Source: Apoda limacodes
Lineage: Eukaryota; Arthropoda; Insecta; Lepidoptera; Limacodidae
Assembly: GCA_946406115.1 (NCBI GenBank)
Contig: OX291547.1
Coordinates: forward strand, 16,931,001-16,995,000
Length of the DNA: 64,000 nt
Direction of reading: 5' to 3'
The notes under the pieces were generated by a model. The model worked only from the letters and a program-made list of their open reading frames with translations, did not search any database and was not told the DNA's origin. Position 1 is the stretch's first letter. Each line of letters opens with the position of its first letter. This document shows, one piece after another, positions 27,801-34,404 of the stretch. The translations under genes were made by a program, and so were the position numbers.

Positions 27801-30800
27801 ATTGTATAGATTATAATCTCTTGAAATGCAATATAAAAAAGAGTGATTGTTTATTTATACAAGTTTTTACCCGCGGCTCCGCCCGCTTTTCGATAATTTT
27901 GAATATTTAATAGTAAGGAAGTTAGGTATAGCTGCAGCTACAGGAATTTGGTTTTAGTTTTTCTAGCAGGAACTTTTGAATTTTCAGAGATAAAATGTAG
28001 CCTATGTATTATTACACCGGTATACCGGTGCGGTAGTCTAATTGATACGCCGTTATTTCTTAAACCTAATTTAAAAATAGATATCGATGTATTAATTCAT
28101 TTTCTGTGCCGTCATAACATTAACACATTGAAAATACTATCGACTTAATATTTGATAAATCTGTATTTTAGGTTATTTATTCATAAAAGATCAGGCGTAA
28201 ATAAAATATACAACAAATGTGACAACTTCCAAACATTTTTTATAATACCACAATTAATTTTAATTCTCAGGTTTCGAATTTAATTATATGGCTTTTACAG
28301 CCTTATTTCTTATTAAATTAAACTCATTTCGTCGGTAGTATATTTCGGCAGTTTCTGTTGCAATATTATTGTGTAGGGTTTGCCTTCCAGTTATTCTTGG
28401 CACAACTATATCACTTGACCTCCTCTGTTGCGCTTGCTAAAAAAGGAATGCGAACTGACTTTCGTTCCGAACATTTAGTAAAGTCGTTTTTACAGTTTTT
28501 GTATATTCGCAAATGTTGGTCAAATCGACATTTATTTTCTGCATTGCTTTGTTAAGGTTTGCTGTATATGAAAAAACTTTTCTCAGTAACTAAAGAAACA
28601 ATAAACTGGCTGTTATCTGTATATAGCGGTTTGAAGATGGTATGCTTGAGTAACGACGTCGCTACTAGTAGCATCTTGAAGTTCCCTAAGTCTTTCGCGT
28701 ATAACCAATTCTGCAAATCTTTCAACAGCCACGTGTTTCTCGGTCCATCGTGTCTGAATGAGATGAATGAATTTGATCCGCAATTTTCGTTCCGTCGCGA
28801 AGGGATGATTGGCGAAAAATGTTTATTACGCTGTTAATTGTTCCGATACAGTTACGTATCATTGGTATCTCAACTGAATGCTTTTAAAATAAGTTGAGAA
28901 CATGAGCAACACAGTGTACAAATTGTGCTCTCGGGTATTGCTCTGCGATTATTGTTCTTACGCCTCGTAACCAACCGCTCATCACTGCAGCGCCATCATA
29001 GCGTTGACCAATCCATTTATCCATATCCAAATTTATGGGCGTTGCCAGCTTTTTACTTAGGATGGGGCAGACCAGGCTTGGGTGGGGCAAATATGGTATA
29101 AAATATTATTTTCATATGGCAAAAATGTACTGTACAAGCAAAATTCTCGAGGTTATACAATTTTTGGGTAGTCTAGGGTGGGCTATGGACGCTTGCAACA
29201 CCAGGGGCATCATTCGCGCGTTCCCGACCCTTCAAAAATCCAAGAACTTCTTTCTTGAAGAACCCCATACTGTAGTCCTTAGAGAAAACCTTGGCAGGGA
29301 GCTCATTCCACAACTCAAGCGTTCGCGGGAGGAAGTTTCTCTGAAACCGCACTGTACGTGACCATTTCGGTTCTAAAGTGTGAGGATGAATTCCCTGCCG
29401 ATGGCGAGCGGTGCGATGATAGAAAGTAGCCGTGGGCATCATTTCGAACAAGTCCTCAGAACAGATCCCATTTTACAAGCGGTAGAACGCACACAGGGAG
29501 GCAAAGTCTCTCCTTAGACTTAAGGGTTCGATACGGCAAGTGAGTTTGAGATCGTCGACAATTCTCACAGCCCGTCGCCCGAGTCAAAAGGGCCAAGCTG
29601 GTATCCGGGTGCACCTGCCCAGAGATGGCAGCAGTACTCCATATGAGGCCGAACTTGCGACTTGTAAAGCAGCAACCTCTGCCCCGACGTGAATTACTAC
29701 CTCGTTCTGTTCAGTACACCTAGTTTTTTTGACGCCAGTTTCACTTGTCTTGCAAATGATCTCGGAACTGAACATTGCTGGAGATGTCGACACCCAGGAT
29801 CCCAATGCTCTTGGAGATGGAGAGGGGAGGGTTCTGGAATTGTAGGACTACAGTGAATGGGGTTTTTTTAGCGGCGAACGAGCAGACTTGTGTCTTTGTA
29901 GGGTCTTGATATGGCTTGTGTTTTATCAGCTAGTAAAGTAACAAATCCAGCCTCTTTGACTCTATTAAGTACTTGCGTAGCGTATCACTACCACATAGTT
30001 CAATCACTTCATTTTGAATTCCTGATGACGTATACATGGCTCTACTATGAATGTTTTGTGTTAATAAATGATTCTTAAGTGCTTCATCGCCAGATTGAGC
30101 AAGAAAACGAAGAAGTGCTCTAAAATTACCATCGTCATGTTCGGGTTCATTTATCCCAATTTCTCCAGAATCACGACTTCCTCTTAGTGTTATTTCTTGC
30201 CATCCGCAAAGAATAATTGCTTTCAATCTTTTTCTGTTCTCTTCGGCAATTTTATTATTTTCTACATTCATGCACTCTGTAACATCAAGCGTTTTTCCTC
30301 CCATTATCCTTAATTGTTATAGCACAACCCTTAGCCATTATTTTTAATAGTTGTGTTGATAGTGGTGTGTTTCCTGATGAGATGAAACTTAGCAAAGTTA
30401 TACCTCTTTTTAAATCAGGTAGTTCAACAGATCCTAATAATTTTCGGCCTATTTCAATACTACCTATACTCAGTAAAGTTTTTGAAAAACTCATACTTTG
30501 TCAAATGTTAAGCCATTTCTGTATTAATGAGCTACTAGGTAGTAAACAGTTTGGCTTTATGAAAGGCCGTTCCACAACCGATGCAGGAGTGGCACTATTA
30601 AAAAATATATATAACGCCTGGGAGGATTCGCATGACGCCCTTGGAGTGTTTTGTGATTTATCTAAGGCATTTGACTGTGTTCAACATGAAAATCTCATCA
30701 GGAAGCTACATCACTATGGTATTAGAGGCAAAGCTCTCGACCTTTTGACATCCTATATGAGTAGGAGAGTACAGAAAATAGATGTCAACGGTGAAAGATC

Positions 30801-33800
30801 TCCGGGATCAGCAGTCACTATAGGAGTCCCTCAGGGCTCAATTTTAGGTCCTTTTCTATTTCTTATTTACATTAATGATCTCCCATATAATGTAAAAAAC
30901 CATGACATTGTCTTATTTGCTGATGACACCTCTTTGCTTTTTAAAGTTAAGAGACGACTGACATGTTATAATGAATTAAATAATGCCCTTTCTAAAATTG
31001 TAAATTGGTTTAACGCTAATAGTTTGTTACTTAATGAAAAAAAACCAAATGTGTTAAATTTACATTACCAAATGTTAGTCAGAGACAGACATGTATTAAT
31101 ATTAATGGCGAGCAATTAGAACTTGTTAATTCAACAGTCTTTCTTGGCATAACGCTGGACTCCAAACTTCAATGGGGTCCTCATATTCATAACCTAGCCA
31201 AAAAACTTAGCTCTACTGTGTATGCGATCAAGAAAATAAGACAATTGACCGATGTCGACACTGCAAAAATAGTATATGTAGCTATTTCCATAGTTTAATG
31301 ACATATGGTATCCTATTGTGGGGTAGCGCTGCTGATGTAAATACAATATTTTTGTTACAAAAAAGGGCAATTCGTGCTATTTATAAATTAGGATCTAGGA
31401 TATCTCTGAGGGATAGGTTTAGGGAAGTAAAAATTTTAACTTTAGTGTCGCAGTACATATATGAAAATCTTTTATATGTACATAAAAATATCAATAGTTT
31501 CAGCAAGAAAAGTGACGTTCACAAAGTAAATACTAAAAGTAAAAATAAGCTGTTGGTGCACGATACACGTCTACACAAAATAAGTAACTCTTTTATGGGG
31601 CAATGTATACACTTTTACAACAAAGTTCCCAATAAAATTCAAAATCTATCAATAAGTAAATTTAAATCTTTTATCAAGCAGGTACTTTGTAAAAAGGCTT
31701 ACTACAATATTTCAGACTATGTAAATGATAAAAATCCTTGGGACTGATGATGCTCCATTACAGGATGCATAAGTAAACCAAATTAAAATGGAAATAACAT
31801 AAAATTGTACGACTAAAAATTTTTTTATTTAAAACATTAATTGTATTTTAGTTTATTTGTATTATTGATAGTGTTTTTAAAAGAGTAACTATCGAGTTTC
31901 TTGCCGGATTCTTCTCGGTAGAAATCAACAATACTGTGAACCGGCGGGAAGGTGGGTTCAAAAAATAATATTTTATACCTTTGACGATTCAAAAGTGATT
32001 GTAAAATCCTTATTTTAATAAACCATTTTGACTTTGACTTTGACTTTGACTTTACAAAATTTGCTGCCTGCTCAACAGCAAATTTATGATACTTCGTAAC
32101 TGCATGGTGATCAAAGCTCTCTTAAGCTTAATTCCAGTTAGTACATGGCTTACTAACAAAGGCTCCAAGTCCTTGATGACCACGACCGCCTTCCGTTTTT
32201 CCAAGTAAAACATATACTTTGCAAAGTGCTCCCTGCATGACAGTTGAATATACGAGCCATGAGTACCTGGTAGTCCAATGGCGTTGAAAAGGAAGTTTCT
32301 TTTTACCAGTGTCAGTGACTGGAAATGGAAATTTAAATGTATCAGGAAGGGTCCAAGGCTCTTTCAAATGCTCTCAGCTTTTCCTCGTCATTGTTTGAAG
32401 GATGACATACGTATTTCGCAATATCATAACCCGTCCTGGCTGCGGCTGTAGACGTGGTCGAAGTCAAATCCATCCTCGCTGCAACAAAGAAATACAGTGT
32501 AAACTCTATATAACGACACTTAAGGGACTGTGCATATTTTGACGTTATAGAGAGTTGTCATGTAAATGGAGAGAAGAAAAATCTGTATTAGATTTAGAAA
32601 AAGTTTATGACGGACCAGTGTTAGCAATTACATAAAAAATATTTTTATTTAACGCTATTTCGCGTTTTTACAAATTAAGCCGTAAGCAAGCCGTTTCTGT
32701 AAGTACATAAATACATACATAGTACATATTTACAAATACAAATTACTATGATTATGTTACTGAGGCCAATCGCTCTTAAAATTTTCGTCTGTTTGTCTGT
32801 GCGTTTGACCACGCTAATCTCAAAAATGCTTAATTGATTATATGCTGTTTTCAGTGATGTGTTGTGTGTGGCAGGCTTCCCGTAACATTTTAGTGTATTT
32901 TTTATTCCAAACTAAAAAGTTACTTTAATCGATTAAAGAGCATTAAACTCGGTTGTATAATATAATATGGTTCCTTTGCCTTAATTTGCTATAGGTAAAT
33001 TTAAAAAACGTTATTTTATTGTATGGTAAAAGTATTTGGTAGGTGGTGTGTGTTTGCTTAAGTTTTTTTGTTGGTTTATCTGAATTACTTACTGGTTATC
33101 AGAATAGATACCAATATCAATCTCAATTATTTTATCCTTGAAAATATTTTATGACGTAATGAATAACTGAATGATAACAGCAGGTAAAATAGAAAAAAGG
33201 TTTTATCGTTTTTTTTTCTTTAGACAACACTATGAATTTTGTACTCAAATAAAAATAATATTTTGTGAAAAAACATCAACCACTGACATTTAATACTTAT
33301 GATAAAAGCATTTTATATATTGTAAAACTAGGTATTAAATTATCGATAGAATAAGGCGTTACTTTATTTTCCTATTTTTGCGTTTCTTGAACGTCCAGAA
33401 TAATTTTTGTATCATACAATGCTACAAGAAGGGATTTTGTTATAAAAAACTTGAAAACATTCTTGATTGAACACAGAATGAAAAATGCCGCATCGAATTG
33501 CCGGATCGGCTGGCATTCGGCAAGGGCTCATAAAATTCTACTCTAATGTCTTTGGCAGTAGAGCGTATGCATGCACTAACTCTACTAACAGAGTCCTTCT
33601 ATATCCCACAATATTACGACGAAACAACATGCTCTTATTGTTATTCAGTAGGTACATGCGTACCGACAACATATATGCATATATTGTGAAGGGGTAACAG
33701 TTTTTTTGTAGATAATTTGTACAGGTATAGCAGTTTTTGTTTAGATTTCATGTAATGTTATCATCCCTAGGCGTATAACGTCATGTTTATTATTTTTCGT

Positions 33801-34090
33801 AGATTAATGAATTATGTAATTTTTTTTGGGTGTCCAGAGAGAGTTCTCGAGAGCTGGGCTGGGTCGGAGCTTTATCCGGTTCAGAAGACGAAAACCAGGA
33901 GCTAGGGGTGCGCGTATCGCTAGCTTCTTTCGAGTGTCGGCGGGTATCCGTGAGCGCAGTGTGCGCCGCGCCTGGTTCATACCTCGTCGGCGCGACTTTT
34001 GCAGTGACCGCCACGCGCGCCGACACACAACACACGCTCGCACATCACTCCAATAATGCCTCGCTGCTCATCGTCAAGCAAACCGTCTAG
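2972..34090 (+). CDS. TRAPPC8: TRAPPC8 (trafficking protein particle complex subunit 8), 18 coding exons
   Basis: Exons: 2972-3128, 3894-4055, 4633-4924, 5399-5540, 6258-6339, 11754-11848, 14313-14501, 14965-15065, 15262-15510, 16000-16282, 16670-16858, 18082-18385, 18838-19153, 20204-20327, 25711-25915, 26179-26396, 26889-27682, 33838-34090. All introns are GT-AG, the phases agree and the summed length (4,155 nt) is divisible by three, giving about 1,384 residues; human TRAPPC8 is about 1,435. Recognisable blocks include TPWF near residue 115, SRSLLSATKRWFG near 381, TSEDSDLRSA and AGHRFSKAGQKKHA in exon 10, FLREYL in exon 11 and LRNPLK in exon 13. Known for the family: TRAPPC8/Trs85 marks the TRAPPIII complex, which activates Rab1 in ER-Golgi transport and autophagosome formation and acts at cytosolic/Golgi membranes. 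Exons 15-18 lie in the first unit of a tandem triplication. Identity is very sure; single exon edges are by-eye predictions. Confidence 0.96.
3340..3510 (+). repeat. SINE-like fragment in intron 1
   Basis: 'tttgtgtgatgaactttgag' followed by 'gtcttgagcctgggtatt' and 'ggcgctgtgtgtaat' resemble the body and tail of the SINE at 24380-24581. The tRNA-like head is missing or decayed. Confidence 0.5.
3894..4055 (+). CDS. TRAPPC8: TRAPPC8 coding exon 2
   Basis: Residues 53-107, phase 1 to phase 1, acceptor TTGCAG. It corresponds to the IKNLKI region of human TRAPPC8 (here VKNWKLIIKD), followed by a RKQLNNAV block. Intron 2 (4056-4632) shows nothing recognisable. Confidence 0.92.
4633..4924 (+). CDS. 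TRAPPC8: TRAPPC8 coding exon 3
   Basis: Residues 107-204, phase 1 in and phase 2 out, acceptor TTCCAG, donor GTAAGT. It contains TPWFDAWRETYLE, the HEFTKHFLSCILVA block and PKWFNNGVLKSFLLLHD, all typical of the family. Intron 3 (4925-5398) is AT-rich and shows nothing recognisable. Confidence 0.94.
5399..5540 (+). CDS. TRAPPC8: TRAPPC8 coding exon 4
   Basis: Residues 204-251, phase 2 in and 0 out. The segment FGAGNCFMLPINSKT aligns with the YGTQGCYLLKINS region of the human protein. Intron 4 (5541-6257) holds only a short inverted repeat at 5851-5899. Confidence 0.92.
5851..5899. repeat. Short inverted repeat in intron 4
   Basis: 16-bp perfect arms 'acatattcatcaaaac' (5851-5866) and its reverse complement (5884-5899), with partly matching A/T-rich extensions outside. 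Possibly a decayed foldback element. Confidence 0.5.
6258..6339 (+). CDS. TRAPPC8: TRAPPC8 coding exon 5
   Basis: Residues 252-279, phase 0 in and 1 out, donor GTATGT. It is Ser/Thr/Pro-rich and poorly conserved, matching the low-complexity linker of the family. It is supported mainly by clean splice sites and phase. Intron 5 (6340-11753) is 5.4 kb and filled with transposon debris, listed separately. Confidence 0.8.
7275..7948. mobile_element. Non-autonomous interspersed element with terminal inverted repeats
   Basis: It begins 'tttttagggttccata' and ends 'tacggaaccctaaaaa', which are near-perfect inverted repeats. Internally it has 'ccggccaagtgcgag' and 'cggacggacagacagacat', sequences I know as part of a very common lepidopteran repeat. 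It has no coding capacity beyond short open frames. Confidence 0.65.
7999..9271 (-). mobile_element. DNA transposon remnant with matching ends, superfamily uncertain
   Basis: The left end has 'ggggccgtccattaatcacg'; the right end has 'gattaatagacggcccc', its inverted counterpart. Between them, minus-strand frames at 8312-8506 (acidic, DDADELDETDVD) and 8826-9181 look like broken pieces of one protein. I do not recognise the protein. The element lies about 50 bp from the end of the preceding repeat. Confidence 0.55.
9630..10484. repeat. Tandem duplication of about 430 bp
   Basis: The block from 'aattcccgcg' at 9630 to 'agcagatac' at 10042 recurs from 10061 to about 10480 with a period of 429-431 bp and scattered differences. 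It lies over the 3' part of the tyrosine-recombinase remnant. Confidence 0.85.
10336..11393 (-). pseudogene. DIRS-like retroelement remnant (RT/RNase H end and tyrosine recombinase)
   Basis: Minus strand, 5' to 3': 11393-11073 reads like the end of a DIRS-type RT/RNase H region (PEWHLSKKT, then IDLQLA). Then 10566-10336 reads like the start of a tyrosine recombinase (PIWSIDKLICFLNS, then LLLLSSGSQVHDLTL). A further recombinase piece (SGWKLLKHNNQ) continues in another frame. It has several frameshifts and is clearly dead. The class is recalled from family patterns, not searched. Confidence 0.6.
11754..11848 (+). CDS. TRAPPC8: TRAPPC8 coding exon 6
   Basis: Residues 279-310, phase 1 in and 0 out, acceptor CAATAG, donor GTAAGT. 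It is linker sequence without a strong family motif. The exon is needed to join phases between exons 5 and 7. Intron 6 (11849-14312) holds an AT microsatellite and a dead LINE. Confidence 0.78.
12820..12865. repeat. AT dinucleotide microsatellite
   Basis: About 23 uninterrupted AT units in intron 6. Confidence 0.95.
12890..13990 (-). pseudogene. 5'-truncated non-LTR retrotransposon (LINE) reverse transcriptase
   Basis: The minus-strand frame 14008-13361 carries RT motifs: LDFRNAFNSVDFDILL, SGVPQGGVLSPLLF and YTDDLQIYA, where the usual YADD has Thr. Then LNPSKTQVIILG. The thumb/C-terminal part continues in shifted frames (RLRNFLP, LDYADASYTNL) to 12937-13143 (IQLWNLLPPF). The N-terminal part is missing. 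Related to the LINE fragment at the left edge of the tandem array. Confidence 0.85.
13995..14215. repeat. Interspersed repeat fragment abutting the LINE
   Basis: 'catcatcaatcagcctataa' followed by 'ctggacata', then 'ttatcggtccacctggc' and 'cacgctgcgcttacca' are the pattern of a very common lepidopteran repeat, probably the 3' end of another LINE. A second piece with 'ccactgctggacata' is at 34628-34700. Confidence 0.55.
14313..14501 (+). CDS. TRAPPC8: TRAPPC8 coding exon 7
   Basis: Residues 311-373, phase 0 both sides, donor GTAAGT. It contains EIHGAALNANDIDAIQKFLQE and LLPYLEKQI, which match the HGACLTLTDHDRIRQFIQEF and LLPHIEKTI blocks of human TRAPPC8. Intron 7 (14502-14964) carries an A-rich, possibly SINE-related fragment near 14885-14935. 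Confidence 0.93.
14965..15065 (+). CDS. TRAPPC8: TRAPPC8 coding exon 8
   Basis: Residues 374-407, phase 0 in and 2 out, acceptor TTCAAG (weaker than its neighbours), donor GTAAGT. RKGVSRSLLSATKRWFG is one of the most diagnostic TRAPPC8 blocks. Intron 8 is under 200 bp. Confidence 0.94.
15262..15510 (+). CDS. TRAPPC8: TRAPPC8 coding exon 9
   Basis: Residues 407-490, phase 2 both sides. CPELQLRRLGDL, YHTAKREF and AGALEMAAISAFM match the helical-repeat region of the family. The base composition is more GC-rich than the introns. Intron 9 (15511-15999) shows nothing recognisable. Confidence 0.94.
16000..16282 (+). CDS. TRAPPC8: TRAPPC8 coding exon 10
   Basis: Residues 490-584, phase 2 in and 0 out, acceptor TTGTAG, a weak donor GTAGAT. 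It contains the best conserved stretch of the protein: LIRMTSEDSDLRSA, LLEQAAFCF and AGHRFSKAGQKKHA. Intron 10 (16283-16669) shows nothing recognisable. Confidence 0.95.
16670..16858 (+). CDS. TRAPPC8: TRAPPC8 coding exon 11
   Basis: Residues 585-647, phase 0 both sides. The exon begins VYEESGWRLSTDH, like VYKGKGWSLAEDH in human, and ends with QQAAFLREYLAAHQ. It is strikingly GC-rich for this locus, which creates open frames on the other strand. A perfect hairpin starts 27 nt into intron 11 (16859-18081); the rest of that intron is unremarkable. Confidence 0.94.
16885..16935. repeat. Perfect 23-bp inverted repeat, 5-nt loop, just after exon 11
   Basis: Arms 16885-16907 and 16913-16935 are exact reverse complements (core 'tacctatacattacata'), loop 'actta'. 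It starts 27 nt downstream of the exon 11 exon/intron boundary, so it would form a strong stem in the pre-mRNA close to that 5' splice site. Confidence 0.9.
18082..18385 (+). CDS. TRAPPC8: TRAPPC8 coding exon 12
   Basis: Residues 648-749, phase 0 in and 1 out, donor GTATTT. The middle is a variable acidic/serine-rich linker; the end (WHKMEEILLQVVQGTVPMIF) matches the WRELEEQVVSVVNKGVIP region of human TRAPPC8. Intron 12 (18386-18837) shows nothing recognisable. Confidence 0.9.
18838..19153 (+). CDS. TRAPPC8: TRAPPC8 coding exon 13
   Basis: Residues 749-854, phase 1 in and 2 out, donor GTACGT. EPIQISVTLRNPLKIALILKD starts the first beta-rich (Ig-like) C-terminal segment of the family; VGELFIRGLAYR matches IGELHILGVVYN. 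Intron 13 (19154-20203) carries repeats, listed separately. Confidence 0.92.
19171..19410 (+). repeat. Two diverged direct repeats in intron 13
   Basis: 'ctcaaaaatcgttgtaatgt' at 19171 and 'ctcaaaaatgcttgtaatat' at 19367 each continue into 'gatcat', 'ttgacaacctt'-like sequence. The spacing is about 196 bp. Origin unknown. Confidence 0.6.
19800..20032 (+). repeat. Interspersed repeat tail in intron 13
   Basis: The pattern 'tatagcctatagccttcctc', 'cggccagtagttcctgag' and the end 'tatattagtatagat' is that of a widespread lepidopteran repeat. A relative lies at 26500-26690 with copies in units 2 and 3. Class not determined. Confidence 0.55.
20204..20327 (+). CDS. TRAPPC8: TRAPPC8 coding exon 14, the last single-copy exon
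   Basis: Residues 854-895, phase 2 in and 0 out, acceptor TTTCAG. It aligns with the DPIITEEMPLLEVFFIHFP area of human TRAPPC8, here ending HIMVIPHAPCLQ. It is followed by intron 14 (20328-25710), inside which the left edge of the tandem array lies at about 20994. Confidence 0.86.
20568..20727. mobile_element. Foldback MITE-like element in intron 14
   Basis: 'aaaataaccttgtg' followed by 'tgtgtagatg' at the left is matched by 'catctacacatcacaaggtt' plus 'attttt' inverted at the right; inner arms 'gtttttataat' and 'attataaaaat' also match. It lies about 270 bp before the array edge and is not duplicated. Confidence 0.65.
20994..21290 (+). pseudogene. LINE C-terminal fragment at the array boundary
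   Basis: Translation in shifting frames gives FGLRKYD, then EFRSKLK, GTHFLFLLYNVLFNPNTPVY and YHDSFTVKVVRLW, the usual end of a jockey/CR1-type RT and related to the LINE at 12890-13990. The sequence becomes LINE-like right at the unit edge. A further possible LINE end (NTLPLEIKTAKSKAIFKNLI) is at about 21548-21751. The stretch between is unrecognised. Copies start at 35880 and 50747. Confidence 0.65.
21799..21849. repeat. AT-rich variable tandem repeat
   Basis: An AT run followed by copies of a 15-bp unit containing 'attataat'. Unit 1 has 2 copies, unit 2 has 5 (36684-36791) and unit 3 has 4 (51550-51632). It is the largest length difference between the units in intron 14. About 2.2 kb of sequence after it up to 24100 shows nothing recognisable. 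Confidence 0.9.
24103..24231 (+). repeat. LINE 3'-end fragment with A tail
   Basis: 'caagcgtccataggctacgg' followed by 'tgaccgcttaccatcaggcg' and 'cttgtttatcacc', ending in a short A run, is the 3' end of the same LINE family that sits inverted inside the hAT gene at 59167-59975. Copies: 39051-39179 and 53894-54022. Confidence 0.7.
24380..24581 (+). mobile_element. tRNA-like SINE
   Basis: It has a B-box-like 'ggttcgattcc' at 24434-24444 preceded by an A-box-like 'tagttgatagatt', then the typical lepidopteran body 'gtcttgagtctgggtg' and a poly-A stretch. Copies: 39328-39530 and 54171-54371. From 24582 to 25300 I see nothing nameable. Confidence 0.7.
25303..25560 (-). repeat. SINE-like interspersed repeat just before exon 15
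   Basis: 'catacgtccccactgttggg' then 'tttccttacgatgttttcct' and 'cgggtttcgaaactccgcc' match a common lepidopteran repeat with a degenerate B box. It is followed by a short tandem duplication of 'ctcgaccaccaccgactt' (about 25595-25640). Copies: 40253-40510 and 55094-55351. Confidence 0.6.
25711..25915 (+). CDS. TRAPPC8: TRAPPC8 coding exon 15 (unit 1 copy)
   Basis: Residues 896-964, phase 0 in and 1 out, acceptor TTGTAG, donor GTTAGT. MTFSETSTDAVSGEMRSVDV then ELRNVGPMEMGCVYFA match the LLCGEIRKAYVEFVNVSKCPL region. Copies are at 40661-40865 and 55502-55706; the unit 3 copy changes a Ser codon to Cys (AMSHP to AMCHP). Confidence 0.93.
26179..26396 (+). CDS. TRAPPC8: TRAPPC8 coding exon 16 (unit 1 copy)
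   Basis: Residues 964-1036, phase 1 in and 0 out, donor GTGAGT. Very GC-rich and rich in Ala/Arg; LYLLAHYPSNSH then YRLLRH match FLFYYES then HRILRH in human. The unit 3 copy is 55970-56187 and in frame. The unit 2 copy (41129-41260) lacks 86 bp and is frameshifted. Intron 15 before it is only 263 bp. Confidence 0.93.
26500..26690 (+). repeat. Interspersed repeat tail in intron 16
   Basis: 'caaatttcagctaaattggt' with 'gtttgcggtgtggagg' and the end 'tcgcatttattatataagta' is a well-spread lepidopteran repeat type, related in form to 19800-20032. Copies: 41364-41554 and 56291-56481. Confidence 0.55.
26889..27682 (+). CDS. TRAPPC8: TRAPPC8 coding exon 17 (unit 1 copy)
   Basis: Residues 1037-1301, the largest exon; phase 0 in and 2 out, acceptor TTGCAG, donor GTGAGT. 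It covers the C-terminal beta-rich region: LLSRQWKLTDL resembles SSSKHWKLQKS, FVLRWKAF resembles IVILWKAY, and NRLCLVPITINIVNCYGIPV resembles KSLCLVPVTLLLSNCS in human. AT-rich, unlike exon 16. Copies: 41753-42546 and 56680-57473, both in frame. Confidence 0.95.
29186..29908 (-). pseudogene. 5'-truncated LINE inside the hAT gene (unit 1)
   Basis: Minus strand. DPTKTQVCSFAAKKTPF, then the C-terminal block FQRNFLPRTLELWNELPAKVF (29451-29173), are typical of a lepidopteran jockey/CR1-like RT end. The 5' edge is at about 29908, where hAT coding (LLADKTQAIS) stops. Its 3' tail is lost in units 1 and 2. Copies: 44050-44772 and 59167-59975; the last still has its tail of 24 T on the + strand (59167-59190). 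Confidence 0.78.
30308..32053 (+). pseudogene. 5'-truncated LINE reverse transcriptase in the hAT gene (unit 1)
   Basis: Plus strand. IPLFKSGSSTDPNNFRPIS, DLSKAFDCVQHENL, GVPQGSILGPFLFLIYINDL and FADD (30916-30927) are clear RT palm motifs. Two frameshifts follow, near the A8 run at about 31040 and near 31290; then 31298-31747 gives the C-terminal region (LMTYGILLWGSA, FYNKVPNKI). It ends in tandem TTTGAC units at 32030-32053, a known 3' end type in lepidopteran LINEs. Copies: 45172-46917 and 60375-62108 (fewer TTTGAC units in the last). Confidence 0.88.
32495..32562. repeat. Possible pogo/Tigger-type transposon end
   Basis: TA followed by 'cagtgtaaactctatataac' looks like the terminal repeat of a Tc1/mariner-pogo element; 'cgttatagaga' inverted lies within 60 bp. 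No partner end or transposase seen. The rest of intron 17 (32563-33837) shows nothing recognisable. Confidence 0.3.
33838..34090 (+). CDS. TRAPPC8: TRAPPC8 coding exon 18 and stop (unit 1 copy)
   Basis: Residues 1301-1384, phase 2 in, acceptor GTCCAG, stop TAG at 34088-34090. RELGWVGALSG matches the FTWLGQTQYKL segment, and the end NNASLLIVKQTV matches NSMPALIIISNV. This gives a natural C-terminus. The unit 2 copy is 48704-48956; the unit 3 copy starts at 63892 and has a 1-nt insertion. Confidence 0.94.
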
Positions 34091-34398
34091 CACCGATCCA
34101 GCTACTAGATTAAGGGAGCCTGTCACCGAAGCGGCAAATAAAGAAGGAGATACGCATCTTTTAGGCACATGCTAGCTACTTTGTACAAAAGCAACTGAAG
34201 TGTGTATACCCGTTTATGTATGCGTTTACTTCGTGGGGTTCACATCACGGGATCATCACAGAGGGGCGTGGGGTTCGACACAAGAAAATGCCCAGACTTC
34301 TACTTATACCTACGCCCATGTAGGTGCAGTATGTTCATTGTAACTTGTTGTGGTATCTTTATGCGGTAGCTTTATGTTCACTATTAATGAAACTTGTA

Positions 34399-34404
34399 AA
34401 TAAA
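34399..34404 (+). terminator. Candidate TRAPPC8 polyadenylation signal
   Basis: AATAAA about 310 nt after the stop codon, in an AT-rich stretch followed by a T/G-rich segment. Other AATAAA motifs are at 34137 and 34491; the middle one has the best surroundings. Which one is used cannot be decided from sequence alone. Confidence 0.5.

Larger units (their letters stand above)
28284..32473 (-). pseudogene. hAT-like transposase remnant (ZMYM1/DUF4371 type), unit 1 copy
   Basis: Minus strand. An ATG at 32473 opens a frame that shifts near 32370 into a TTF-type zinc-finger region (WTLPDTFKFPF, then ALCKVYVLLGK). A LINE interrupts it. The DUF4371-like part follows (30304-29930: SGEIGINEPEHDDGNFRALL, IQNEVIELCG, LLADKTQAIS); a second LINE interrupts that. 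The core then resumes (WIGQRYDGAAVMSGWLRGV at 28884-29037, then TRWTEKHVAVERFAEL) and ends around 28284 (GRQT, then YYRR). A stop (28437-28439) replaces a Glu codon kept in unit 3. Such proteins cut and paste hAT DNA transposons; this copy is dead. Confidence 0.8.

Noticed and set aside
28559..28837. Plus-strand ORF of 92 codons, present in all three units
   Set aside because: It is antisense to the hAT transposase core (TRWTEKHVAVERFAEL on the minus strand) and has no family features of its own.
33790..34168. Several overlapping open frames on both strands near the last exon
   Set aside because: They are shadows of GC-rich exon 18; the frame ending at 34090 continues exon 17 and matches the family C-terminus.
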